From contig JACRDD010000030.1 in the NCBI GenBank assembly GCA_016218685.1, positions 1 to 45,778 on the forward strand: DNA of 45,778 nucleotides, given 5' to 3'. The notes beneath the pieces are model-generated. The model made no database searches. It worked only from the letters and a program-made list of their open reading frames with translations, and was not told the origin of the DNA. Shown here in pieces: positions 33,849-42,572 of the stretch. Each line of letters opens with the position of its first letter. The stretch's first letter is position 1. The position numbers and the translations under genes were made by a program. The stretch comes from Desulfobacterales bacterium (GTDB taxonomy: Bacteria; Desulfobacterota; Desulfobacteria; Desulfobacterales; Desulfosarcinaceae).

Positions 33849-35755
33849 CCGAATTCCAGATTCAGCTTGCGCTGGCGCACATTGTCGAGCACCCGCCGCT
33901 CGAACTCATCCATGGGCACCCCTTGTTTCACCTGGCCGTCCAGGGTGCGCACCGAGATGGTGCCGGCCTCTTTTTCCTTGGCGCCGCAGGTGAGGATCAG
34001 GGGGATCTTGTTGAGCTGGGCGTCGCGCACCTTTTTGTTCAGGCTCTCGGAACGCGAATCCACCTCGGTGCGCAGCCCGGCCTTCTCCAGCCGGGCGGCC
34101 ACGCTCTGGGCAAAGGGCAGCAGGTCGTCGTTGAGCGGCAGGATGCCCGCCTGCACCGGGGCCAGCCAGAGGGGAAAGTTGCCGGCGAAATGCTCCACCA
34201 GGATGCCAAAGAAGCGCTCGATAGAACCGTATATCACCCGGTGGATCATGATGGGTCGGTGGCGTTCGTTGTCGCCCCCCACATAGGTCAAGTCGAAGCG
34301 TTCGGGCAGATTCATGTCCAACTGGATGGTGCCGCATTGCCAGGTGCGCCCCAGGGCGTCTTTGATATGAATATCGATCTTGGGGCCGTAAAAGGCGCCG
34401 TCGCCTTCGTTGAGCTTGTACTCGGCGCCGTAGGCCGCGAGGGCTGCTTTCAGGCCATCGGTGGCCGTCGCCCACTGCTGGTCGGTGCCGATGGATTTGA
34501 CCGGCCGAGTGGAAAGTTCCAGGTGGAACCCCAGTCCGAAGGTGCTGTAAATGCGATCCACCAGTTGCAGGACCCCCAGGATTTCACTCTGGATCTGTTC
34601 GGGGGTCATGAAGATGTGGGCGTCATCCTGGTGAAAGGCGCGCACCCGGAACAGGCCGTTGAGCACCCCGCTCAGTTCGTGGCGGTGCACCAGGCCTACT
34701 TCGGCGGCCCGGATGGGCAGGTCGCGGTAGGAGGTGTGCTTGCGGCCGTAGAGCAGCATGCCACCCGGGCAATTCATGGGCTTGATGGCGTAGTCGGTCT
34801 CGTCGATGACCGCCGTGTACATGTTTTCACGGTAGTTTTCCCAATGGCCGCTGCGCTCCCACAGTTTGCGCTGCAGCAGGATGGGCGTCTTGGTTTCCAC
34901 ATAGCCGGCGGCGCGGTGCTCGTGGCGCCAGTAGTCCATCAGGGCGTTCCACATGGCCATGCCTTTGGGATGAAAAAAAGGCATGCCCGGCGCCTCGTCA
35001 TGGAAACTGAACAGGTCCAGGGCCGTGCCGATGCGCCGGTGGTTGCGCTTGCGCGCCTCTTCCAGCAGGGTGAGGTAGGCACTCAGCTCTTTTTTGTCGA
35101 AATAGGCGGTGCCGTAGATGCGCTGGAGCTGGGCCTTAGTTTGGTCGGCGCGCCAGTAGGCCCCCGAGGACTTCATCAGCTTGAAGGCTTTGACGAAGCC
35201 GGTGTTGGGTACGTGGGGCCCGCGGCACAGGTCGGTGAACTCCCCCTGGGAATAGAGCGAGATGGTACCGTCCTGCAAATCCTGGATCATCTCCAGCTTG
35301 TAAGGTTCGTTCTCGTAAAGTTTGAGGGCGTCGCTCTTGGAGACCTCCCGGCGCTGAATGGGCACCTTTTCCTGGACGATCTTTTTCATCTCGGCCTCGA
35401 TGCGCTCGAAGGCCTCCTCGGAGATGGGCGGCATGTCGATGTCGTAATAGAACCCATCCTCCACCACCGGACCGATGGTCAATTTGGCCTGGGGATAGAG
35501 TCGCAGGATCGCCTGGGCCATCACGTGGGCCGCGCTGTGGCGCATGATCTCCAGGGCCTGGGGCTCCTTGATGGTGATGAAGCGCACGCTAGCATCATGA
35601 TCGATGGCGGCGTAAAGATCTTTCTTCTGGCCGTCCAGTTCCATCACCACGCAGTTGCGCGCGAATCCTTCGGAGATGCTCTGGGCCACCTCGAATCCGG
35701 TGGGGGAATGGTCAAATTGCTTTAAGCTCCCATCAGGAAGTGTTATAGTCACCAT
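33842..35755 (-). CDS. thrS: Threonyl-tRNA synthetase
   Basis: This is a 637-residue class II synthetase that charges tRNA-Thr. The TGS domain (MVTITLPDGSLKQF onward) is followed by the editing domain with HSAAHVMAQAI and LCRGPHVPNTG, then the catalytic core with KPMNCPGGML, RVRAFHQDDAHIF, and motif 3 in MIHRVIYGSIERF, and the anticodon-binding domain at the end. Length is normal. The start at 35755 matches the usual N-terminus; the extension to 35797 begins with TTG and lacks a ribosome site. The 86-nt upstream spacer is too short for a T-box or long operator-type leader. It is divergent from the RNase D gene. Confidence 0.97.
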   Translation of the reverse strand: MVTITLPDGSLKQFDHSPTGFEVAQSISEGFARNCVVMELDGQKKDLYAAIDHDASVRFITIKEPQALEIMRHSAAHVMAQAILRLYPQAKLTIGPVVEDGFYYDIDMPPISEEAFERIEAEMKKIVQEKVPIQRREVSKSDALKLYENEPYKLEMIQDLQDGTISLYSQGEFTDLCRGPHVPNTGFVKAFKLMKSSGAYWRADQTKAQLQRIYGTAYFDKKELSAYLTLLEEARKRNHRRIGTALDLFSFHDEAPGMPFFHPKGMAMWNALMDYWRHEHRAAGYVETKTPILLQRKLWERSGHWENYRENMYTAVIDETDYAIKPMNCPGGMLLYGRKHTSYRDLPIRAAEVGLVHRHELSGVLNGLFRVRAFHQDDAHIFMTPEQIQSEILGVLQLVDRIYSTFGLGFHLELSTRPVKSIGTDQQWATATDGLKAALAAYGAEYKLNEGDGAFYGPKIDIHIKDALGRTWQCGTIQLDMNLPERFDLTYVGGDNERHRPIMIHRVIYGSIERFFGILVEHFAGNFPLWLAPVQAGILPLNDDLLPFAQSVAARLEKAGLRTEVDSRSESLNKKVRDAQLNKIPLILTCGAKEKEAGTISVRTLDGQVKQGVPMDEFERRVLDNVRQRKLNLEFGW

Positions 35756-35840
35756 CTTTGAAAACGCCTTTTTGGATGTTAAGGGATGTCCCTTCAAATA
35801 GTTACCCGGACAATTGGACTGAAGTAGGAGAAATACCCCA

Positions 35841-37004
35841 GTGGGTCAAGAGAAAAATAGGGAATTTTCCGCCCCGCACACCTACCAGTTGATCGAGGAG
35901 GCTTCAGAACTGGCGGCATTTGCCCTTCACGCCCGGCAGGCTCGGATGCTGGCCGTCGATCTGGAAGCCGATTCCATGTTTCACTACCGCGAAAAAGTGT
36001 GCCTGCTGCAAATGGCCGCCAACGGTACAACGGTGGTGGTCGATCCGCTAAAAGTCGCCGACCTTGACCCTCTAAAGCCATTGTTCGCCGACGAAGCCAT
36101 TCTCAAAGTGTTCCACGGCGCCGACTATGACGTGCGCTCGCTCTACCGTGATTTCGGCATCAGCGTCAACCACCTGTTCGATACCCAACTGGCCAGCATG
36201 TACCTGGGCCAGAGCGAAACCAGCCTGGAGGCTGTCGTGAGCCGTCGTTACGGCGTGGTGCTGGATAAAAAGTACCAGAAAAAGGATTGGTCCCGGCGGC
36301 CCCTGCCGCCCGAGATGGTGGCCTACGCCGCCGCCGATGTGCGTTACCTGATCCCCCTGGCCCAGACGCTCATGACCGAATTGGAAGCCAAGGGACGCCT
36401 GGCCTGGGTCCAGGAAGGGTGCCGTCTGCTCAGCCAGGTGCGGCCCCAGGAGAACAATCTGCCCATGTACCTTAAGTTCAGGGGCGCCGGACGCTTGACG
36501 CCCCGTCAATTGGCTGCCCTGGAGGAACTGCTGTTGTTGCGCGATGCCGTCGCGCGCCAAAAGGACCGCCCCTTGTTCAAGATCATGAACAATGCCGACC
36601 TGCTCAAACTCGCCATGCTCCTGCCCGCCGACCTGGCGCAGTTGAAGGAATGCCAGGCGTTGAGCGCCAAGCAGATCGAAATGTACGGCCAGAGCGTCCT
36701 GGCCGCCGTGGCCCGCGCCATCCATCTGCCCAGCGACCAGTTGCCACGATACCCGCGCCAGCGCTCCCCCCGGCTCTCGCCGCGCATTCCCCGCCGCGTC
36801 AAGCTCTTGCGCACCTGGCGCGATGAACTGGCCGCCGGCCTGGCCTTGGAACCGGCCCTGCTGATGAACAAGTCCCTGATCCGAGAAATCGCCGTGCACA
36901 AGCCCAAGACCGTGGAAGAACTGGCGCGCATCCCCATGATGCACCAATGGCAGGTAGAGGCCTTCGGCCCCCAGATCGTGACCATCATCGGCGCCATGTC
37001 CTGA
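35841..37004 (+). CDS. rnd: Ribonuclease D
   Basis: This is a 387-residue 3'-5' exoribonuclease of the DEDDy family, which trims tRNA and other structured RNA 3' ends. Exo I is AVDLEADSM (Asp, Glu), Exo II HGADYDVRSL, and Exo III YAAADVRYL (Tyr and Asp). Two HRDC-type domains follow (about 215-290 and 310-380). The start is a GTG at 35841 with TAGGAG 10 nt upstream. Length fits the family (about 375). It is divergent from thrS. Confidence 0.94.
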   Translation: MGQEKNREFSAPHTYQLIEEASELAAFALHARQARMLAVDLEADSMFHYREKVCLLQMAANGTTVVVDPLKVADLDPLKPLFADEAILKVFHGADYDVRSLYRDFGISVNHLFDTQLASMYLGQSETSLEAVVSRRYGVVLDKKYQKKDWSRRPLPPEMVAYAAADVRYLIPLAQTLMTELEAKGRLAWVQEGCRLLSQVRPQENNLPMYLKFRGAGRLTPRQLAALEELLLLRDAVARQKDRPLFKIMNNADLLKLAMLLPADLAQLKECQALSAKQIEMYGQSVLAAVARAIHLPSDQLPRYPRQRSPRLSPRIPRRVKLLRTWRDELAAGLALEPALLMNKSLIREIAVHKPKTVEELARIPMMHQWQVEAFGPQIVTIIGAMS

Positions 37005-37364
37005 AGCGTGCACCTCGATCCCCCCCGTCCCCCGATCTGCTTCTTAAAGGACTGACCCAACCACCTCCGATCCGAAGAGGCATGCTTATTGCTAATTTTC
37101 TATTCAGGAACCTGGCCGCAATCAAAATTAAGGTTGCGTCCATATGCTCAGGCACTATAATTGAAATCGTCTACTAGCGGATCTATTCGGAACCTGGGCG
37201 GAATCTGTCCTCACGAAGCGATCGATCACGGATCTCGCGGTTCGACTTCTCCTAACCCGGAGGCAGGGCATCTCCTTAGAATCCTCCGGTGGGGTAACCA
37301 TCATCGGAAACCTTACGTTTAGCCCTTCAGGGCAAACTTTCTCAACCAACCATCGGGAGGCATC
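37005..37364 (+). promoter_or_regulatory. Intergenic leader of the prkA operon with probable promoter
   Basis: This 360-nt spacer contains a perfect -10 TATAAT (37156-37161) with a weak -35 TTGCGT (37134-37139) at 16 nt, which would give a leader of nearly 200 nt. In that leader a 7-bp stem CCGGAGG (37257-37263) with CCTCCGG (37283-37289), and a small GCCC/GGGC hairpin (37322-37333) near the ribosome site, may act post-transcriptionally. GGGAGG precedes the ATG. I looked for a sigma54 promoter, which serves E. coli yeaGH, and did not find one. Confidence 0.5.
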
Positions 37365-39455
37365 ATGGCCAAAAGAGCACAGGTCAAATCACCAGCCCAG
37401 ACCCAACCCCAACTGCAACTGCGACAGCATTGCCAGGCCGTGCAGGAAGGCAACCGCCGCTTCGAGAACGCCTTTGAAGGCGTGGCCCGGATGATTCTGG
37501 GAAGCAATATCGAGAAGGTGGTGGTCAATGCCCGGACCACGTACGACTTCAACATCTTCCGGCATGGGAGAAAGCACGTCATCGGCATGTATGACGAGAT
37601 CAACAGCTTTGTTTCCTATGTCAAGGACGCGGCCGAAAACGGATCTTCCAAGGAGATGGCCTTCGTGCTGGTGGGTGAACCGGGCAACGGCAAGACCTTC
37701 TTCGTGGAGTTCATGTGCTCCCAGTACCGCCAATTCCTATCCAAGCCCGAGAACCGCAAGTATACCTTCCGCTTCAAGGGCATGGAAGCCTTGGGCCACT
37801 ACGGCCGCATCAACATTATCGAGTCCCAGACCTATGAAGATCCCATGATTCTGGCCATGAACCTGTTCGACGATCCCGAGGAAAACAGGGCCCACCTGGG
37901 CCGGGCGTTCGGCTTCAGCGACAAAGCCATCGATCGTCTTTATGAAAACTACCGGCCCCTGGGCGCGTGCAGCGGCTATATCTGGAACGACATCCGCCAA
38001 TATTGCGACGGCGATCTGGAGAAAGCACTCTCCTTCGTGGAGATCATGCCGGTGCCGCTCACCGAAAGCCTGGGCACCATCACCGGCAAATATCCGGCCA
38101 AGGACAAGATCACCTCTTCGGCCGTGGACCTTCTGGGCGAAGAATCGATCCAGCGCCTGTTGCACATCACCGACACCAACAACCCCTACCGCTTCGACCT
38201 GCGCCGCGGCGCCCTGGCGCGCGTGGCCGGCGGCGGCATCCACTTCGCCGACGAGATCTACAAGAACAAAAAAGACTTGGTCCAAGTCTACTTAGGGGTG
38301 ATTCAGAACCGCAACATCGAGATCGACGGCTACAAGTGGCCCATCGACACCCTGATCATCGCCACCAGCAACAACTCGGAGTTCAACCGTTTCCTGGCCG
38401 AAAAAGAGGAAGCACCCATCGTGGACCGCTGCCGCATCTGCTATGTTTCGCACAACACCAATTACAAGATGCAAAAGGATCTTACCGCCTACGCCATCGG
38501 CAACGAGGCGCGCACCACGTTGACCCGCGAATCCCTGCACCAGGACCCCAACCTGAACTACGCCGCCTCGGTGGCCGTGGTGCTCAGCCGCCTGCCGCGC
38601 TCGGAGAAGCTCACCGCCATCGAGACCATGAAGCTGGCCGCCGGCGAAGTGGCCGGTGAAAAGAGCATCAAGGCCCTGGCCGAGGTGATCGACACCCTCA
38701 ACCAGGACCCGGACATCACCAAGCGCTTCGGCCAAAAGGGTCTGGGCCAGCGCAACCTGGGCCGGGCCATCCAGTTGCTTACCGAAAGCTCCGAAACCAA
38801 CGAAGGCGAGTGCATGTTTGCCTATGATGTCTTCACGGCCCTGGATCGCATCATTCTGGACTATGTCACCGATGCCAACGATCGCGCCAAATATCTCGAA
38901 GACCTCAAGATCGCCAAGGGGCTCTACCGCGAACGCATCATGACCGAAATGTTCAATGCCTACATGGACGAGCCGCTGGCCATCCGCAAGGACGTGATGA
39001 ACTACGTCAACATGATCATCGGCACGGATGCCGAAAACCTGGGGCCGGACAAGATGTGGAAGTACAAGGACCCCCAGACCGGAGAGCTGCGCGCCCTGAA
39101 GATCGACGAACGCTTCATCAAGAGCGTGGAAGAGCGTCTGGGACTGAAAACCGAAGAGCAGCGCGACACCTTCCGCACTTCGATCCGCAAGATCTACGGC
39201 CAGAAGATCTCCGTGGATCCCAACTACGACTTCATGGACAACCTGGAGCTGGTCAAGGCGGTCACCGATGTGCGCCTCAAGTCGGACATCGCCGGCGCCG
39301 GCAGCCTGATCGGCGCCCTGGCCAACCGCACCAATGAAGAGAACCAGAAGCTCTACGACCGCATGGTGAGCACCATGCTCAACAAGCTGGGATACTGCCG
39401 CACCTGCGCGCAAAAAACGATTGAATACTTCTGTACGCAGGAGGATGAGAATTAA
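37365..39455 (+). CDS. prkA: PrkA-family serine protein kinase / AAA+ ATPase
   Basis: This 696-residue protein is slightly longer than E. coli YeaG (about 640). The AAA+ core has Walker A GEPGNGKTF (near residue 105), Walker B with the catalytic glutamate GGIHFADEIY (near 297), and sensor 1 IIATSN. The C-terminal third resembles the kinase-like/PrkA_C region (KWPIDTL, EERLGLKTEEQRDTF, YDFMDNLELVKAV). PrkA proteins are linked to sporulation, stationary-phase and nitrogen or redox stress responses; both kinase and protease activities have been claimed. It is the first gene of a four-gene run with YeaH, SpoVR and a second PrkA-like protein. A basic, Gln-rich N-terminal tail (KSPAQTQPQLQLRQ) precedes the conserved part. 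It is cytoplasmic. Confidence 0.93.
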   Translation: MAKRAQVKSPAQTQPQLQLRQHCQAVQEGNRRFENAFEGVARMILGSNIEKVVVNARTTYDFNIFRHGRKHVIGMYDEINSFVSYVKDAAENGSSKEMAFVLVGEPGNGKTFFVEFMCSQYRQFLSKPENRKYTFRFKGMEALGHYGRINIIESQTYEDPMILAMNLFDDPEENRAHLGRAFGFSDKAIDRLYENYRPLGACSGYIWNDIRQYCDGDLEKALSFVEIMPVPLTESLGTITGKYPAKDKITSSAVDLLGEESIQRLLHITDTNNPYRFDLRRGALARVAGGGIHFADEIYKNKKDLVQVYLGVIQNRNIEIDGYKWPIDTLIIATSNNSEFNRFLAEKEEAPIVDRCRICYVSHNTNYKMQKDLTAYAIGNEARTTLTRESLHQDPNLNYAASVAVVLSRLPRSEKLTAIETMKLAAGEVAGEKSIKALAEVIDTLNQDPDITKRFGQKGLGQRNLGRAIQLLTESSETNEGECMFAYDVFTALDRIILDYVTDANDRAKYLEDLKIAKGLYRERIMTEMFNAYMDEPLAIRKDVMNYVNMIIGTDAENLGPDKMWKYKDPQTGELRALKIDERFIKSVEERLGLKTEEQRDTFRTSIRKIYGQKISVDPNYDFMDNLELVKAVTDVRLKSDIAGAGSLIGALANRTNEENQKLYDRMVSTMLNKLGYCRTCAQKTIEYFCTQEDEN

Positions 39456-39488
39456 CTTCAATCGTACTCATACGCAGCGAAGCGGTAC

Positions 39489-39529
39489 TCGTACACGCAC
39501 TCGGGAAATGAATTCGAGCGCGAGCACGA
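39489..39529. repeat. Imperfect palindrome between prkA and the YeaH gene
   Basis: TCGTACACGCACTCG (39489-39503) and CGAGCGCGAGCACGA (39515-39529) are complementary at 12 of 15 positions across an 11-nt loop. An additional GTACTCATAC/GTACTCGTAC direct repeat lies just to the left (39464-39494). It may be an mRNA processing hairpin or a degenerate dispersed repeat. Confidence 0.45.
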
Positions 39530-39544
39530 AAAGAAGGTCGCAAT

Positions 39545-40918
39545 ATGAAGAATGAACTGTGGGAAATATATCTTCGACTCAAGGCTGAAGGGCTCGATCC
39601 GGCGCTTGAAAAGAAGATCCTGTCCGAAATCGATACCAACCCATCGGCGGGCGCCACCGCTTTGGAGTCGTTGACGCCGCCGGCACTGACCGGCTTCTAC
39701 GATTGGGCCGACCTGCAAGTACTGCAACCGCTTGCCATGGCCCAGAGCCACACCAGCCAGGTGCGCACCATCGACGATCTGCTGGCCAAGGACCGCCAGC
39801 GTGAGAAAGATGGTTTTCCGCGCAAGGTGCGCGTGGGCCGTATGATCAAACCGGGTCGCGGCGGCAAGGACAAGGTGGTGGTGGTACCCACCTCCACCGA
39901 AGAAAAGCTGATGCACGACTCGTCGTTCCAGGACCAGGAAGAAGAGTCGGCCGGCGGCGGCTCGGGCGAGGGCGAGGAAGGCGAAGTCATCGGCGAAGAG
40001 CCGGTGCGCCAATCGGAAAAAGGCAGCGGCGCCGGTCCCGGACAGGGCGAAGGCGATCAGCATGAACTGGAGTCTTCGGCCTACGACCTGGGCCGCATCC
40101 TCACCGAACAGTTCGAGCTGCCCAATCTCAAGGACAAGGGCAAGAAGCGCTCGTTGACGCGCTACACCTACGACCTCACCGACCGCCACCGCGGCTTCGG
40201 CCAGGTGCTGGACAAGAAGGCCACCCTGCGCAAGATCGTCGAGACCAATATCCATCTGGGCAACCTGCCCGACGTCAACGACATCGATACCTTGGGTTTT
40301 CTGATTTCGCCCAAAGACATGGTCTACCGCATCTTAAGCCGGGAAAAGGATTTCGAATCCCAGGCCATGGTCTTTTTCGTGCGCGACTACTCCGGCTCCA
40401 TGGTGGGCAAAACCACCGAGCTGATCGTGGCCCAGCATGTGCTGATCTACAGTTGGCTGCTCTACCAGTACGCCAACCAGGTGCAGACGCGCTTCGTGCT
40501 GCACGACACCACGGCCAAGGAAGTGCCGGATTTCTACACCTACTACAACTCCAAGGTGGCCGGCGGCACCCAGGTCTCGTCGGCCTACAAGCTGGTCAAT
40601 GAGATCGTGGAGAAGGAGAACCTGGCCCAGGATTACAACATCTACGTGTTTCACGGCACCGATGGCGACGACTGGGATGCCGAAGGCCGGGAGTCGATTC
40701 CCCAGCTCAAACTGATGATGCGCTATGCCAACCGCGTGGGCATCACCATCGCACAGCACAGCGCCGGCAGCTCCACGGAAGTGGAAAAGTACATCAAGAA
40801 ATCGGGACTGCTGGAGCAGGCTCCCGAATTGATTCGGATGGATGTGCTCACCGACGATGCGGACGAATCGCGTCTGATCGAAGGCATCCGTAAATTGATA
40901 TCGCAGGACAAGAGATAG
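39545..40918 (+). CDS. YeaH/DUF444 family VWA-like protein
   Basis: This is a 457-residue cytoplasmic protein of the YeaH (DUF444) family. The middle has an acidic, Gly/Glu-rich linker (about 120-175). The C-terminal half is von Willebrand A-like, with a MIDAS-type DYSGS in VRDYSGSMVGK (near residue 280) and a later GTDGDDWDAEGRES. YeaH is a constant genomic partner of PrkA, and its VWA domain probably binds a partner through a metal ion, in the way AAA+/VWA pairs such as MoxR/VWA work. AAGGTCGC precedes the ATG. It lies 89 nt after prkA and 13 nt before spoVR. Confidence 0.9.
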   Translation: MKNELWEIYLRLKAEGLDPALEKKILSEIDTNPSAGATALESLTPPALTGFYDWADLQVLQPLAMAQSHTSQVRTIDDLLAKDRQREKDGFPRKVRVGRMIKPGRGGKDKVVVVPTSTEEKLMHDSSFQDQEEESAGGGSGEGEEGEVIGEEPVRQSEKGSGAGPGQGEGDQHELESSAYDLGRILTEQFELPNLKDKGKKRSLTRYTYDLTDRHRGFGQVLDKKATLRKIVETNIHLGNLPDVNDIDTLGFLISPKDMVYRILSREKDFESQAMVFFVRDYSGSMVGKTTELIVAQHVLIYSWLLYQYANQVQTRFVLHDTTAKEVPDFYTYYNSKVAGGTQVSSAYKLVNEIVEKENLAQDYNIYVFHGTDGDDWDAEGRESIPQLKLMMRYANRVGITIAQHSAGSSTEVEKYIKKSGLLEQAPELIRMDVLTDDADESRLIEGIRKLISQDKR

Positions 40919-40931
40919 CCTTAGGGGTCCT

Positions 40932-42572
40932 ATGGAACTGATCAACCAGCATACCAAAAAAATCATGGAAGGCTGCAAGGAGCGCGCGCGGGCGGCCGGG
41001 TTGCGTTTCGAAAACGAATCCCTGGAGTACGTGGTCACCAACCGCGACCTGTTGGAGCTGTCGCCCAAGATCATGATTCCCACACTCTACGACTACTGGG
41101 TGCACGACGTGGAGGTGCTCAAGGGCAAGGGCAAGTACGAGCTCTATCCCAGCAACCCCTACGAAACGGTGATCAACACCCGGCCGGCCATCTCCTATTA
41201 TAACGACAACAACCCCGATTGGCTCAACGTGATGATCTTCTATCATGTGATCGGCCATATCGATTTTTTCCAGAACAATTTGTACTTTCGCCACACCTGG
41301 GACTACGATTTCACCGGGGAGGCGCTTTCCGACAAACGGGTCATCGCCAAGCTGCGTTCCGAGCACGGCCACTGGGTGGACTATGTCATCGAATTTGCTC
41401 GAGGCATCGACAATCTGGTGGGCTATTTTCCGGAATTGCATCGACTTTTCCCGGTGACGACCGCCCAACTGCCTGCGCGCCTGGATTACTATTTCGATGT
41501 GTTTTTACAAAGCGTACGAAAGGTCAAAACCAGCGAGTACATCAAGGAGATCGAACGTTACAACCAGTGCCTGGCCGAGTACGCCCACCTGTGCGACGAC
41601 ATGTTTTTCGCCGAAGTGGACCGCCGCCATCCAGAGTTCAAGGCGCTCTTTGTCAAGTACAAGGAGCACAAGAGCGCCCCGCCCGTGGATCTGATTCAAT
41701 ACATACTGGAGAACTCTCCCTTCTTGAACAAGGAAGAAAACAAATGGATGAAGATCATCATCGAGGTGATCCGCAAAACATCTTTGTTCTTCCAACCCCA
41801 GATCCGCACCAAGATCATGAACGAGGGATGGGCCAGCTATTGGCACGAAACGCTCTTTCTGCAAGATGACCGCATCGAAGGCCACGAGGTGGACTTTGCC
41901 CGGGTCAATGCCGGCGTGACGGCCATGCCGCGGGTGGGGCTCAACCCCTACGCCCTGGGCATGCGCATGTTTTACGCCATCGAGGAGAACGCCAACAAAG
42001 GACGGATCACCTGGGATTTTCAGCGCCTCAAGGACGCCCGCCAGCGGGAAAAGTACGATGGCACCCTGGGACGCGGAAGGGAGTATATCTTCCACGTCCG
42101 GGAAAATCATTCCGATTTCACTTTTATCAACCAGTTCATCAACCAGGATTTCGTTACCCAACACGATCTTTTCGTGGCCGGCCGGCGCCTCAATGAGGCC
42201 AAAATGGTGTGGGAGTATTATGTCAAGAGCCGCAACAGCGACGACTACCGTCAGATGCTGCTCGACGGCCTCTACCATCCACCGCGCATCGGCATCGATC
42301 ACGAGAAGGGCAAGCGCGACAACGCCCTTTACCTGATCCACCACTTTGAACACAAGCCGCTGATCAAGGATTTCATCGCCAACACCTTGATGGGTGTCGA
42401 ATATCTCTGGGGCGGACCGGTAGAGCTGGAGACCCACGAACCCTTACCCAAGCTGACGCGTTCGGACCGCCCCAAGAGTGCGGCCGCCAAAGGCGATGAA
42501 CCACCGATCCAGTGGCAGCGGGTGGTCTACACGATGAAAGAGCGTAAACTGAGCCGCCGTATCGCGGCATGA
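40932..42572 (+). CDS. SpoVR family protein
   Basis: This is a 546-residue member of the SpoVR/YcgB family. Typical blocks are MIPTLYDYWVHDVEVLKGKG, MIFYHVIGHIDFFQNN, IMNEGWASYWHETLF, GLNPYALGMRMFYAIE, and NDHE-like acidic/His-rich stretches that may bind metal (HVIGHIDFF, ASYWHE). SpoVR is needed for spore cortex formation in Bacillus, but most family members are in non-spore-formers and occur with PrkA and YeaH. Its biochemical activity is not established. An AGGGGTCCT site precedes the ATG. Its stop overlaps the next gene by 4 nt. Confidence 0.92.
   Translation: MELINQHTKKIMEGCKERARAAGLRFENESLEYVVTNRDLLELSPKIMIPTLYDYWVHDVEVLKGKGKYELYPSNPYETVINTRPAISYYNDNNPDWLNVMIFYHVIGHIDFFQNNLYFRHTWDYDFTGEALSDKRVIAKLRSEHGHWVDYVIEFARGIDNLVGYFPELHRLFPVTTAQLPARLDYYFDVFLQSVRKVKTSEYIKEIERYNQCLAEYAHLCDDMFFAEVDRRHPEFKALFVKYKEHKSAPPVDLIQYILENSPFLNKEENKWMKIIIEVIRKTSLFFQPQIRTKIMNEGWASYWHETLFLQDDRIEGHEVDFARVNAGVTAMPRVGLNPYALGMRMFYAIEENANKGRITWDFQRLKDARQREKYDGTLGRGREYIFHVRENHSDFTFINQFINQDFVTQHDLFVAGRRLNEAKMVWEYYVKSRNSDDYRQMLLDGLYHPPRIGIDHEKGKRDNALYLIHHFEHKPLIKDFIANTLMGVEYLWGGPVELETHEPLPKLTRSDRPKSAAAKGDEPPIQWQRVVYTMKERKLSRRIAA

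Noticed and set aside
35756..35840. T-box or ThrRS-binding leader upstream of thrS
   Set aside because: The spacer to the divergent RNase D gene is only 85 nt and shows no T-box sequence or tRNA-like stem.
37005..37364. Sigma54 promoter upstream of prkA
   Set aside because: No GG-N10-GC arrangement with acceptable flanks was found in the spacer.
39464..39529. Short repeats between prkA and the YeaH gene as a CRISPR array
   Set aside because: Only two imperfect about 10-nt units and one palindrome; no regular repeat-spacer spacing and no cas genes.
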